64,000 bases of DNA. Source: Hypholoma sublateritium FD-334 SS-4. Taxonomy: Eukaryota; Basidiomycota; Agaricomycetes; Agaricales; Strophariaceae. Made by a program: the position numbers and the translations under genes. Positions 11,031 through 22,299 of the stretch are shown in pieces. Location: the NCBI GenBank assembly GCA_000827495.1, contig KN817535.1, positions 151,211 through 215,210 on the forward strand. The letters are read 5' to 3'. The notes below the pieces were generated by a model. It did no database searches, was not told the DNA's origin, and saw only the letters and a program-made list of their open reading frames with translations. Each line of letters opens with the position of its first letter. The stretch's first letter is position 1.

Positions 11031-11116
11031 GGCGTGCTATGCTGCCGCTGATGTCACTGCTGCTTATGCCGCCGGCGTGCTATGCTGCCGCTGATGTCAC
11101 TGCTGCTTATGCCGGG
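11031..11116 (+). repeat. 43-bp tandem duplication
   Basis: The segment starting GGCGTGCTATGCTGCCGCTG at 11031 is repeated from 11074 with essentially no change over 41 bases, giving two head-to-tail copies. Such a fresh duplication in a decayed gene region suggests local slippage. Confidence 0.9.
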
Positions 11117-11397
11117 AGCATCAAAGCTGAATGAGGCGGCGGGGGCGATGTAGGATACCCGCCGTAGCCATAATATGCGCCTCCATCGTCACCCGCGCCC
11201 GCGCGCTCGTACTCGTGTTCGAACTCCTGGCGTTCTACGCGGGCGGCGGCATATGGTTGGGTGCTGGAGCGTGCCTGGTCCACAGCGTATATGGGCACGG
11301 CTACCTGAGACGCGGACGGGCTGGAGCTCCACTGAATGACGCGTAGCTGACTAGACGAGAGACGCGTGGGGCAGAAGGCGCGGCGGAAGGAACGCAA
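11107..11397 (-). pseudogene. Unrecognised protein-like open frame
   Basis: A 96-aa minus-strand open frame contains QEFEHEYERAGAGDDGGAYY followed by GYGGYPTSPPPPHSAL. Its composition (Tyr/Gly, then Pro) is protein-like rather than random. It lies between the BCAS3-like scrap and the Pro-rich fragment at 12.0-12.5 kb, on the same strand as both. It could be an exon of either, or of a third gene. Family not recognised. Confidence 0.25.
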
Positions 11398-12013
11398 CCG
11401 CGAATCGTGCGGCTTAGTGAGTCGGACGGCGAGGAAGTGACGCCGGGCGATGTGCTGCGGCTTAAGCTGGTAGGATAACGTACATGAGCGTTGGTGTAAG
11501 CGGGCGAGCTGGAAATGGCGGCGTCAGTGATCTTTGTGAGGATAATTTGAAAGAACGACATAAGTAAAGTAGATACGGATGGGATTGTCCAGCAAACCCC
11601 ACATTCGACCGCTCGCGGATGGAAGGCTCAAAGAAACCCGTCTAAACGCGTTCCACACGTGCAAGAGTCGAAGCCGGAAGCATGAAAAAGGCGTGAAAGC
11701 CTCCCCATCTTCTCACAAGGCCGTCGTGGCCCCACAAAGCCAAGATTAGGCTATATAAAGTTGCCCAAATGGACACACTTGCGGACGCGAGCACAGTATA
11801 TGCGCCCGATTCCATCCGTGCGATAGCCTTCCACACGCGGATAACGCGCTGGAGATGCTAAATCCATGCACCAAGACACAGAAAGAGCCCCAAGATCCAG
11901 CCCGCAGCAGCACAGCGTCTATTCTCCATCGCCACGAGGGGGTGCTGATGCAACAATGCGCCCACGGGAGCACCAAGAATAGCCGATCGAATAGAAGCAG
12001 CAAAGCTAGAAGA
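11398..12013. other. No supported feature
   Basis: Overlapping open frames occur on both strands, but none shows motifs or sensible intron boundaries. Confidence 0.4.
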
Positions 12014-12553
12014 TCAAAGGACAACAGGTGTGGCCCCGAGCACTTCCGTCGCCCGTGACGCCCCATCTTCCTGCACCCCCTCCGCGCTGGCCACGTACTG
12101 CCCATGATATCGCGGTAGCACAGGGAGCGGCGGAGGCGGATCCGTCGGCAGGCTTGCCTCGCGGTATGGCGGCGAGCGGTACGTAGCTTTTCCTTCCTCA
12201 CTAAACAGAGATGCTTCCACGTCGTAAGCAGCGCCTTCCTGGAGCGGTGAGAACGGCTGTGGGGGTGGCGTTGGCGTGTCGAAGTTGATCAGACGCGAGA
12301 GCGCCACGTCATTGTTGTCGTCTCCGCCGGCGCTCCGAGCGAAGTTCAGGAGTCCCAGCGCGGGCGCCGAGACGGGTATATGCTCTTCAGGTAGCGGAGT
12401 TGGCAGCTGCGTAGGCGGCGAGAACGGGAGGGATGGAGAGGTCAGGCGTTGTGTCGATGGCTGAGGCTGATGAAGTTCTATTCCACGGGTCGTGGCGGTG
12501 TGCTCGCGGGCATTGTTGTTGCGAGACGAGCGAGAGGTATTAAATAAGTATTA
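12014..12553 (-). pseudogene. 3' part of a gene for a Pro-rich (cytoplasmic-tail-like) protein
   Basis: An uninterrupted minus-strand frame of about 178 codons runs from an in-frame stop near 12553 to TAA/TGA at 12014. It includes LPFSPPTQLPTPLPEEHIPV, FDTPTPPPQPFSPLQEGAAY and a PPPPLPVLPRYHGQY segment. Similar low-complexity Pro-rich ends occur as cytoplasmic tails of many fungal single-pass membrane proteins, but no membrane segment is present here. The 5' part is missing, so this is a truncated gene. Function unknown. Confidence 0.4.
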
Positions 12554-15500
12554 CTTGGTTCCAACTTGGTTCAATCAAAGTGGTCAGACCGTGGAAGCTT
12601 TAAGATAGAGCAGATAACGCACGATGAGTCAGAATGGTTTAAAGTGTCGAAAACCTTGGGAACTGTAGCCAAGTCTGAAGCAAACGAATGCCAGACTTTT
12701 ACAAAAGACAGAGATGAAGCAGATGGAGAGAGCTTCTGCCGGGCTGCCGCTGCCACCGTTATCTTAGTCGCCTGCAACCATTTTTGGACACAGTCACATG
12801 ACGTCGCCCATTTTCCGGAAGCTTCCGATTTTCTTCCTACTGACTCACCAATCTATTTCTAGTGCGCGCCCTGTAATGCGATACAGACCTCCAGGCTGTC
12901 TGTCAGTTAAGTCCTTATGTGTGTTTTAATTTCGCCGGCTTTTGAGCGAATTATGGAGAGAAAAGTGTTTGTACTGGCATTTAGGTTGCGCCTATGATTT
13001 ATTTATTGCGCACTTAACTTTCACCTTGCTTTTACTTGGAAGGCATGAACATTTTGATTGCTATTTACCTTCTGGAATCTAAAAAAAATATGAGAGCCAC
13101 CATGCCGGTTCCCTTCGTGCTATTCACTCAGTACGCTTCCATACAAACACTTCTTCTCGTGGTTCAACGTGCACCGAGATGCCGCCTCACTTACGTCGTC
13201 GATTATCTTCATAATCCGCTACACGAGTGTGGATCAGCGCCCAACAAAATTAAAATGCGCTGCAGTATACCTCCCAGTCAGATGGGGCTACGAGCTCGTT
13301 TTTCTTGCGCAATACCCAAGTAGACGATAACATGCCAGTTCCGCACATCATCCCATAAGATCCGGAAACGAAACACGTTACTCACTGAACAAATAATGAT
13401 TTCAACTTTCCAGGAGGTTCACAGCGTACGTGGTTTCGCGCTTCTCATATTATTCAAGACAAACCGACGGTTCGATTCATTACTTTCTGCCGCAGCTTCA
13501 AATAACGTGAATTCCGCGATGCATGGCCAGCGGTGCGTTATTATTAAGCCTCAAAATTTAAAACAATGATTTTAGAGTATCCGTATACGTTGCGTTGTGC
13601 TTGTAGCTGTCTTTAAAGCCCTCGACGACGTTATTTCGCCAGCCGCATGACTGGATTTAGTGATCGTCGTTCTCCTCGCCGCCTCCAACCGTCCAGCCCT
13701 GTGTCTGAATCCAATTCACGATACGCCTCGGGAGCAAGCCACCCGCTGAGAGCGAACGTTGCATCGTCAATGCGCAGGTTCATTTTGCGCAAGAATCTCA
13801 TGAAAATGCGGAGCACCTTTACGTTCCAAGAGAGCTCTGATGCCTGGTTTCTTCGCGATGGACGTGGGCTCTAGGCCAACTGTGCATCTAAGATGCAACA
13901 ACGGTCTGCTGCTTGTATTAGATGCAGTGATTAATCTGATTGTCATCGGTCGGGCCCATCATAACAGGTACTTGAAAAAAATCAAGTTTACAAGTCTGAT
14001 GTACAACAGATATATAGAACAAGTATGGAGCTATGATTCATTTAGGATTGTCTGAGGACGAGCGGTAAATTAAGTATATTTAGGCACTACCAGGACCAAT
14101 CTTGCAATGCTATAAAATTATTAATACCCGGTATGAAAACAGGAATACTGACAAGCGGCGCAGCTGTTTTTTCAGAGAGCTCTGAGGTACAGTAGAAGGA
14201 GAAATATATTTTTGAAGTAATTGTTCAAAACGTTGGCGGGATTATAAGCAAAATTGCGTGCCCAAAATTATGGTGGGGCATTTTCTGGGCGGAGGTAACG
14301 ACCGTATTCTGTGTATTTCTGGAATACACTGCACAGCACCGTATAGCTATCGCTCCGGAAACATTATGTCTGTACTCGGTAATACATAGCCAATTCCTTG
14401 CATATAACTCCGATCTGCCTGGGAGACCGTCCTGACTAACATCAATATAATAAATTTCTTGATTACTGGCACGCCTTCGCGCCGGAATTAACAATAACAC
14501 TGCTGGCATATCATCTCTGACCACTCCCAGGAGAGTGTCTAAGTTCAGAACGGCTGTTACTGACTGGCTAAATAGCAATATTTTCCATCCATGACGTCCC
14601 CCGTACTATGCAACGAGCGCCAGAACAGCGCGAGGACACCAATTAGATCCGTATGTAATGCGCAGGCGGCGTGCGGTAATTATCTGCAGAGTGATATTTA
14701 TCTGCACGAGATAAAAGATGCACATTTATTTGAAGTTTGGCACTAATAAATTATCGTATAAAATTCAAATAAGCGAATGTTATTTATTTGGCTATGCACC
14801 CGGTGTATGGGTGTCAAGTCAAGCTCATGCCCCGGCCTATGCCATCAATCATGCCGGCGACCGCGCGTCGTAACGTGCCTACGCCTGCACGTTGCGCGCT
14901 TCCACCCGCACCCCAACCTCTCCGCCGAGTCTTATCGGACACTCGAACGCGCGCGGAGCGCTCGCAGTGGCCGCGGAACACGTGGTGGATGTGTAGCGTT
15001 TCGTGAAGATTCGCATTTTTTCGCCGTTTGGCTGGCTATTTACAAATATTCAATGCTCTGTTTTACACTTCGAAAACCCGCGACGCTCGCCGCGCTATCA
15101 ATCCCCAAATCCAGCCGGGATATATATATATCGCGCCGGCCTCCCTGAACGCCATCCTTGGTTTTCATTACCGCGTCTCGCGGGACATGGCCATTCGGTG
15201 GACGACGCATGTATGCGCGCTATATAGCAGGATGTGCCATCGCGGCGCAAAAGCTAACGCTTGAGCGACGCCTGAGAAAAGTGAGAGTGATGTATTCAAT
15301 GATAGCGCGCACCTGCACACGCGCGGTGCCGCATCGTTAAGTACGGAAATTGCGGAGCATAGGGTCCGATGGTGGGAGAGGCTGGAACTGAGGGCATCCT
15401 GAATCTGAGCGATGCGCGATACGTAGTGCGCACGGCTCTAATGTGCAATTCATTGAATATTCGACGGGTACGCCATGCAGGTGCGTACAGATTGCGCTGG

Positions 15501-16067
15501 AGAGGTATGGACGGGGTCGGTGAATCTTGATCATCACGATATATTCGCTCGCGTGCAGCGATGGGCGCGAATTCTCCGGGATAGAGTACACACATGCCTA
15601 ATTCTGAGGGGAACAGATTGCGCCGTTAGTCAGGCTGGGACGTATACTGAAGTTTCGTCATCCAAGCAGATAATGAGAGTGATATCAGACGCGTTTTGGA
15701 GCCCTGTGCGTCGTGCTCGCGTACTCTGTATGGGAGCATGTGATGTACAAAAAACTATTGGCTATTCTGCATAAAATCTATGAAAAGGCCCATGAGTTGA
15801 ATCCACATGTATACAATTTTCCGCGGAATTGCGAAGTTGATTATTAAGGGGGGATGTAGATCATGCAAGCAAACCCACGGCGACCGGTCCAGGCCACAGG
15901 CTCGGGTGATCGTGGGCTTCGAACTATCAACTGCAATGCACATACAGCATTTCTTCCCTTACCCGTGCTACAGGTCCAAGACGATACTCGACCAATTTAT
16001 TCCCTGTCAACGCCTCCCAGGAACCATATCCACCAATCTGATTGCAATCTGATTCATAAAATCAATA
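12554..16067. other. No supported gene; non-coding sequence before the F-box gene
   Basis: Nothing in either strand reads as a gene. The base composition is mixed, with AT-rich blocks near 13.9-14.2 and 14.7 kb and a short (TA)n at 15.12 kb. The 90 bases before 16068 resemble those before the F-box paralogue at 21453 (shared CGACCAAT and AATGTCTGCTCGTAC words), so they are likely the leader of that gene family. Confidence 0.45.
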
Positions 16068-16711
16068 ATGTCTGCTCGTACTTCGCCCATTAAATGGCTC
16101 AACCTCGATGTTCTCTGGCACACCTTCGACATCAACGCCGACACCTTTGATGACGACACAGCGCTGAAGACAACGCTGGCTACATCTCGCGTATGTCGTG
16201 AGTGGCGCAGCTTCCTGCTCAGTTCAACGTATATTTGGGCGCACATAATGGACCTCGATCACCCGCTCTGGAACTCAGTCGAGGGAAGTCGCGAAATCAT
16301 CAGCAGGAGCGGGACAGCATTGATTTGGGTCAAAACATGCTCCTACAAACGCGCGGAGGCAAACATAAACATCGTAAAACAAAATTGGGAAAGAATTCAG
16401 AAACTCAGAGTAACTATCCATCACAAGTATCTGGGGTCATCATCATATTGGCCTGCTCCACGTCGCGACTATCTGCAGTCAACATTATATCGGCCTGCTC
16501 CACACCTCGAATCATTCAGCATTTCTTTTGATATGCGCATGCAGTCCATATACAGAGATCTACTGCCGAACGTTTTCGATGGAAATGCCCCAATGCTGCA
16601 TGAAATTCGCTTGTCTGGTCCTAGGTTCACGGGCGCGGAAATGCCGTGGGGGCAGCAACTTCATTCTTTGGAACTAACAGCCGAATTGACAGTGGATCAG
16701 ATTCTTGGCGC
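16068..16711 (+). pseudogene. F-box protein gene, 5' half (interrupted)
   Basis: The frame starts ATGTCTGCTCGTAC and encodes an N-terminal F-box-like segment: WLNLDVLWHTFDINADTF, then LATSRVCREWRSFLLSS, then IWAHIMDLDHP. This is the pattern of the large agaricomycete F-box families, putative substrate adaptors of SCF ubiquitin ligases. Later parts (LRVTIHH, HLESFSISF, GQQLHSLELT) look like leucine-rich-repeat-type segments. The frame stops being genuine at 16711, where the 2.26-kb element enters. Joined to 18980-19910, the coding length is 1575 nt (524 aa) in frame, with no other disabling change seen apart from N bases near the 3' end. Confidence 0.8.
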
Positions 16712-16759
16712 TATGGCGGTCCGATCGTGGAAGTATTCCGCATAAACTCAGGATGGTGC

Positions 16760-17045
16760 GCAAAAATTTACAGGTCATTTGAACACCCCCGAAATCAAAT
16801 GTGACCACCCCGTAGATTATGGTAACCTGCCCGTAAGAACTGAACACCCCCCGTAAATATTAAGTGCTCCCCGTAAATACTGAAAGACTCCCCAGAAAAT
16901 ATAAGTATTCCCCTGAAAATCTAAGGCGTACTTTTACCTTCCCCGAAAGATTTCCCAGCTCCCCGTAAAATATAAATCACCCCCGTAAACACTCCCGGCT
17001 TCCCCGCGAATATGAAGTCACTCCCGCGGAAAGACTAAAATATAA
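16760..17045 (+). repeat. Subterminal CCCCGTAAA(A)TAT array, with inverse copy at 18640-18925
   Basis: About ten to twelve degenerate units of CCCCGTAAATAT spaced 18-27 bp apart lie just inside the left end, for example near 16802, 16851, 16872, 16970 and 16983. The right end holds the exact inverse set. The motif differs from the TGCGC arrays of the 7.8-kb element although the termini agree. Confidence 0.85.
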
Positions 17046-17150
17046 AGTTTACACTCAGGCCGAGGTGCCGTGCTTAGGTAAATGATCCGTCGGCATGCTG
17101 CCGGCTCTGCTAGCTGACTTCAAATTCTACTGCCCACCACTTTAAGGCAG

Positions 17151-18534
17151 CGTCTGGAACGCGCTTCGCTCTTCACATCTCTGAGCTGCTTCTCAAGGCC
17201 ACAACACTTTTATTAAATTATTATTTGTACGTAAATAGACGATGATTTTGTGAATATGTCATGCAGAAGGGTGCGCATGCAACAGTTACGCTGGCCCGTG
17301 CGCGTGTGGGTGCGTACGCACTCTGCCGCCGTAACCAGGCGAGTAGGACGCTCCGGGCCTGCGTATATCGGTGTTATGGTGCACACGCTTGCCATCTTAA
17401 AAGCGCAAGTGATTTCGCTCTTCGCGCTCCCAATTTACGTGATGAGAGCGTCGGCGCACAGAGTTGGGACGGGACGCGCATAATAGATGTATATGGATAA
17501 GTATTCGACCTTTCAACCTAGAGATTGCGCAGGCGGGTGGGCTATGACATGCTACTTCTTCTTGCTCTGGGTTCGGTACCACGGTTCGTCCGCTTCGTGG
17601 CCGCTGCATTCCATAAGCGCTCAGCGGACCTAGGTTATCGTTCGAAACGTCCGTAAGAAGGACTATAGTTCACGTCTGCAGACCCAGCCAGCGCATTACC
17701 ACCACCGCCTATTGAAACGGTGTTGCTCGACAGGGACGCGGTCCCTGGAATACCGCACGCCTATCAGTGGAGTCTGGTGCGCTGATGTTGCCGCCGCGCT
17801 TCAAGTTGGAATGTACAGCATTCACAAGGCGCTGCCGTCCGTTCCAGCGTACGCGTCTCGTCGCACTCATGCGACACATGCCATAGAATCTCGCACCATT
17901 CAGAACATGTGCTGCACCGGGCCGTACCTACATGGGCTCACGGCGCTCGTTTCTAATACGCACCATACCTGGATGGCTCCGTGACATATACTCCACGGTA
18001 CGTAACGCAGTCGATTTGCTGGCGCGCTGCTGACACTGCACAGGAAGCTAAGCCGTAGAAGCCGTCACGCGTACGCTTGTCTTCCCCACGCGTGCGCGCC
18101 TGTTTACGTCGCGTTCACTGATGCACCATGTTTAAGTTACGTGTCACGACTAGGTGATTGTCGGAGTGCAGACATATGTCGTAGCGTACGGCGTGGCATA
18201 GGCCGTCGCCGCAGGCACGAGCGACGACAGTCTCGTACTTCCCACGCACGCAACAGCTCTAGTCAAGTTTGTTTTAACCACCCGTTTCCATTATATGCAC
18301 CTGTACAGGATTAGAGATCATGTAAGCTTGTCCATGGCGATACTCACAACGCGCGCCCTTAAGCGCTCTCCAGTTTCCCATCAGACACGGTGTTAGGCGC
18401 CCGTCTCATGAAGGTGCGTACCACACATACACGCTCTTGAACGTCCCGCTCAGCACCACATTTCATGTTGATAAATTTGATACAGACGAGGGGCATGACG
18501 ACTCAACGGGCGAGAGGCGCTCCAGAAGCGAATA
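17151..18534. other. Interior of the 2.26-kb element; nothing recognised
   Basis: No gene, RNA or repeat is recognised. The interior is GC-balanced and contains no long open frame. Confidence 0.5.
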
Positions 18535-18973
18535 CTGCCGTTGAGTGGTGGGAAGTAGAATTTGAAGTCAGCTAGCAGAGCCGGCAGCATGCCGACGGAT
18601 CATTTACCTAAGCACGGCACCTCGGCCTGAGTGTAAACTTTATATTTTAGTCTTTCCGCGGGAGTGACTTCATATTCGCGGGGAAGCCGGGAGTGTTTAC
18701 GGGGGTGATTTATATTTTACGGGGAGCTGGGAAATCTTTCGGGGAAGGTAAAAGTACGCCTTAGATTTTCAGGGGAATACTTATATTTTCTGGGGAGTCT
18801 TTCAGTATTTACGGGGAGCACTTAATATTTACGGGGGGTGTTCAGTTCTTACGGGCAGGTTACCATAATCTACGGGGTGGTCACATTTGATTTCGGGGGT
18901 GTTCAAATGACCTGTAAATTTTTGCGCACCATCCTGAGTTTATGCGGAATACTTCCACGATCGGACCGCCATA

Positions 18974-19910
18974 TGGCGCACTTTTGTCAACTACAAATCT
19001 GACCAATCTGCGGCTTGAGTGGACGGTGCCAAGCAATGCTGAGATCACACTTCCTTTTGTCGCACTCCCGAGCCTTGCACATTTAGATTTGGACATCTAC
19101 GATGGACTGACTCTGGGGGCAGTACTACTGGAACATATGTACATTCCACCATCTTGTGCTGTGAGATTCTCTGCGCGCCAAATTCATAAAGAAGAAGTAG
19201 ATCAAGAAAGCGCTTTCGGGCCCATCATCACAGCCATATCTGCATGCGCACAGCATTGCTTGGTATATCATCTCCCCCGGCGACTACACGTCATAATCAC
19301 ACCCACAACCTTTATGCTCAAAGCCGCGGATCGTTCTCATAAACCCTGTCTTTGGCTTGATATGAAGATGTCCACCAAACCAGCATCTAATACATTCCCA
19401 GGACACACATTGACCGCATTGTGGAGGGAATTTTCAGTGTCGAGCCTTTCCAACGTCAATTTCTTCGAGTTAAGAATCACCCACACACTCCATGAAGTTC
19501 CAGGATTGACACAATTCATGGCTTGCCTCCCATCTGTTGAAATCATCGTAATGGAAAAACCTATGCTCTGTCATCTCGGCACCTACGCGCCGCCAAAAGG
19601 GAGCGGCGCCGCAGTCAAGGTGTTATTTCCTGCCCTAAAGACTCTCGCGCTCAGCTCTTTCACACCTTCTCCCGAAGGAAAATCTGACAACATTCNCGAT
19701 CCTATTTCAAAATACATCATGGGGAGAATTGCATGTGGACATGCAATTAGTGTCATTGACTTTACAGCGGTGAATTTTGGCGCACTCCCAAATATGGAAT
19801 TTCTCACGAAGGCCAGTGGTCTGAAGGTGCTTTGGCAAAAGAGCAGGGTGGCGGACATCCAGGAATANATCTGTGGTGCNGGTGNGCCGAAGAAGCTTGG
19901 CCATGTGTAA
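18974..19910 (+). pseudogene. F-box protein gene, 3' half (interrupted)
   Basis: From 18980 the F-box protein frame continues LLSTTNLTNLRLEWTVPSN, then PFVALPSLAHLDLDIYDG, and runs to TAA at 19908-19910. Leucine-rich segments of this type usually form the substrate-binding part. Three N bases near 19864-19885 and one at 19696 blur single codons. The 5' half lies beyond the element at 16068-16711. The frame is otherwise open, so loss of function may be due to the insertion alone. Confidence 0.78.
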
Positions 19911-20088
19911 TCACTAGATAGCATCACATTACTTGCGACCTACACTGTAGACAGGTATTTTTCACTGTGCTAGAACTATTCAGCGATTGGACATGAAATT
20001 ATGTTGTCCAAGGTCAGCGGCAGCTCCGCGGTAGAATTTTCAATTTACATCTGCCCAGTTACACTTCGCGTGATACTGCACCACCTTG

Positions 20089-20955
20089 TATGGCATGGTA
20101 ATTGCACAAAAATTCCCACAGCCCCGCGCGTTTGATGGGAAGCCCCGCGCGCGGTTCAGGATGTTCAAACACCTTCTCCGAGTGTCTCTAGCCAACTAGA
20201 CTGTATCTAAACAACATAAATATATATTTCTTACAATTTTCGTTCGTCTAGGATGGGTAGGAGCTTTGTTCATACAATCACGTGACACCGTCGCGCTACG
20301 GGCTTGTGCAGCGCAATGTAAATTTAGAAATTATAAACACTCTATTGCTCAACAAGCTTGCAATCGACGGTCATCGTGCTGATATTCAAGTAAGATCTAG
20401 ATATTAGGGGCTATTCAGAACAAGTCATGTAGCTCAAAGTATAGGATGATGTCTCTCGCCCTTGCTTTGCCCATTCTGGCCGACGTCGGCTTCTATACAT
20501 AAATCCGACTCATCAATTCCACAATAAATACCCTTAGAAATGAATTCCATGTTCTTTTTGGTGAAGTATATGGTGCGACAGGGGTTGCTGACATCAGATG
20601 TACAGTTAACAAGCAATTATCTATTTTATATGTTAGCCAATATCAATTAAATTTCTGTAGTCAACTACAGTGATTTAGTGCTCGTATTTCACGTTCGGAA
20701 GAACATTTTATATCGGCCAAGTTTGCCCATAATCCGAGTGCACGCCGTGCGAGGGACCGTACGGTGCAAATACATGGCAGTCACGTGACTAAACTCGACG
20801 ACGCTTCTGGTTTTCTTATGGCCACGAAGAGTGGAAGAAATGAATATTTCACTGGNATATGGTGTTTAAGCATCAGTAGCCTTCCTGAACCGCGCGCGGG
20901 GCATCCCATCAAACGCGCGGGGCTGTGGGAATTTTTGTGCGAATACCATGCCATA
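20089..20955. mobile_element. 867-bp MITE of the TATGG group
   Basis: The left end reads TATGGCATGGTA, then GCACAAAAATTCCCACAGCC and a CCCGCGCG-rich stretch; the right end (20880-20955) is its inverse. ACCTTG flanks both sides (20083-20088 and 20956-20961), a perfect 6-bp duplication. No coding capacity. The inner GCACAAAAATTCCCAC...GCGTTTGATGG segment recurs at 52054 and, inverted, at about 54875, defining a dispersed family. Confidence 0.92.
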
Positions 20956-21452
20956 ACCTTGCGCTATTCATCCCACTGACCACCATAATACGCCTACTCA
21001 TGCTCTTCATGCTCCGCGGCGCCTACCACAACCCCTCCTAGTTTTTTTCCGACGCTCAAATCCGGCTGAGCTGTAGCGGAACGCATAAGGGATATGCAAT
21101 GTCACATAAAACTCTCTATAATGATAGCACATAAGTAGTCAGCGTATTGATTGATTTGAATAAAGGGCGGGTTTTGTGTTTCCAATTTCTACCTCATAGA
21201 TCATGCAAGCGAGCACGCTAGTTGGCCGAATGTAGGCGGGCTTGATGTACCTGCTTGCAAGCCTTAATTAAGGCAGCAGGATCGCTTCGTCGATGGGCCT
21301 GGACTACCTCGCGTGATTGGTAGATTCGAGTCATTGCCTGGCTGCATTTCTTCTCGTCCACTTTTCACTGTTTTACCGCTCAGCATTCGACCAATCCATT
21401 TCTCGTATACGCTTCAGAGGCACCTCAGTCTACNATTGGAACTGAAATATCA
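20956..21452. other. Spacer and leader of the second F-box copy
   Basis: No gene is supported. The last 70 bases correspond to the leader of the first F-box gene. Confidence 0.5.
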
Positions 21453-22167
21453 ATGTCTGCTCGTACATTCCNCATTCAACGCCTCAACCTCGATGTTTTC
21501 TGGCGCATTTGCGACATCAAAACAGACATCTTTGATGACGACAGAGCGCTGAATGCAACACTGGCCTCATCTTACGTGTGCCACAGCTGGCGCAGCGTCT
21601 TGCTCAGCTCTACCCTCAAGTTATGGGCACATGTTATGGACCTTGATCATCCGCTGTGGACCTCCGTTGCGGGGAGTCACGAAATCATCAGGAGGAGTGG
21701 GACAGCGTTGATATGGATGCAATCATACTCTTGAGTTGATTTGAAGGCAAAGCTGAAAATTGTGAACACAAACTGAGAGCAAATTCAGAAACCCAAAGTG
21801 AATATCCACTCTGGAGTCTGACATGGATCAGTATACGACATTCTGTCGGCCTGCTCCAAATCTCGAATCATTCGGCATTGTCGACGATTTGTCAGGATAC
21901 ATCACACTCGTCAACTTATTGACGTCTCTTTTCAATGGCAATGCCCTGATGCTGCATGACTTTTGCTTGATGGGCCCTAGGTTAGTAACTGGTGTGGGAA
22001 TACAATGGGGGCAGCAGCTTCGTTCGATGAAACTTAGGGCAATTGATCCGCAGACTGGATATGCTTTGAAGGACTGGCCGACTAAATGGTATACGGGGGT
22101 CATGCGAACAAAGACATCTAGTCTACGAAGTCAGCGGCAACTTCTCTTTGAGGAGTACGAAAGGTGA
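21453..22167 (+). pseudogene. Second F-box gene copy, decayed
   Basis: The start MSARTF, the segments RLNLDVFWRICDIKTDIFDD, VCHSWRSVLLSS and WAHVMDLDHPLW, and RSGTALIW follow the gene at 16068 almost residue by residue. A TGA at 21732-21734 ends the frame after 94 aa. Similarity resumes at 21823 in a shifted frame (FCRPAPNLESFGI, FNGNALMLHDF, GIQWGQQLRSMKL) and then stops near 22100. At least one stop and one frameshift separate it from a working gene. The TATGG element insertion site of the first copy is not preserved here. Confidence 0.82.
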
Positions 22168-22299
22168 TATTCCGCGTACAGATTTTACNAGGGCTTCATC
22201 TTATTTTTCTTCCGTAGATTTGGTTGCAATGAGAACNGATTTCTGGAGATGTAGAAATCGTGAGCTACCACCACCACGCACTGCACGCTTCGTGGCTAG

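Larger units (their letters stand above)
16712..18973. mobile_element. 2.26-kb non-autonomous TATGG-type transposon in an F-box gene
   Basis: The left end TATGGCGGTCCGATCGTGG is matched by the reverse complement of the right end, and inverted identity continues for about 430 bp (16712-17150 against 18535-18973). TGGCGC flanks both sides (16706-16711 and 18974-18979), a 6-bp target duplication. The first 12 terminal bases equal those of the 7.8-kb element. No transposase is encoded; the 1.4-kb interior has only short unconvincing frames. It interrupts the F-box gene, and deleting it with one TGGCGC rejoins ...DQILGA and LLSTTNL... in frame. Confidence 0.93.

Noticed and set aside
14225..14578. 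117-codon minus-strand open frame
   Set aside because: No motif, promoter or intron evidence, and its composition is not distinguishable from chance.
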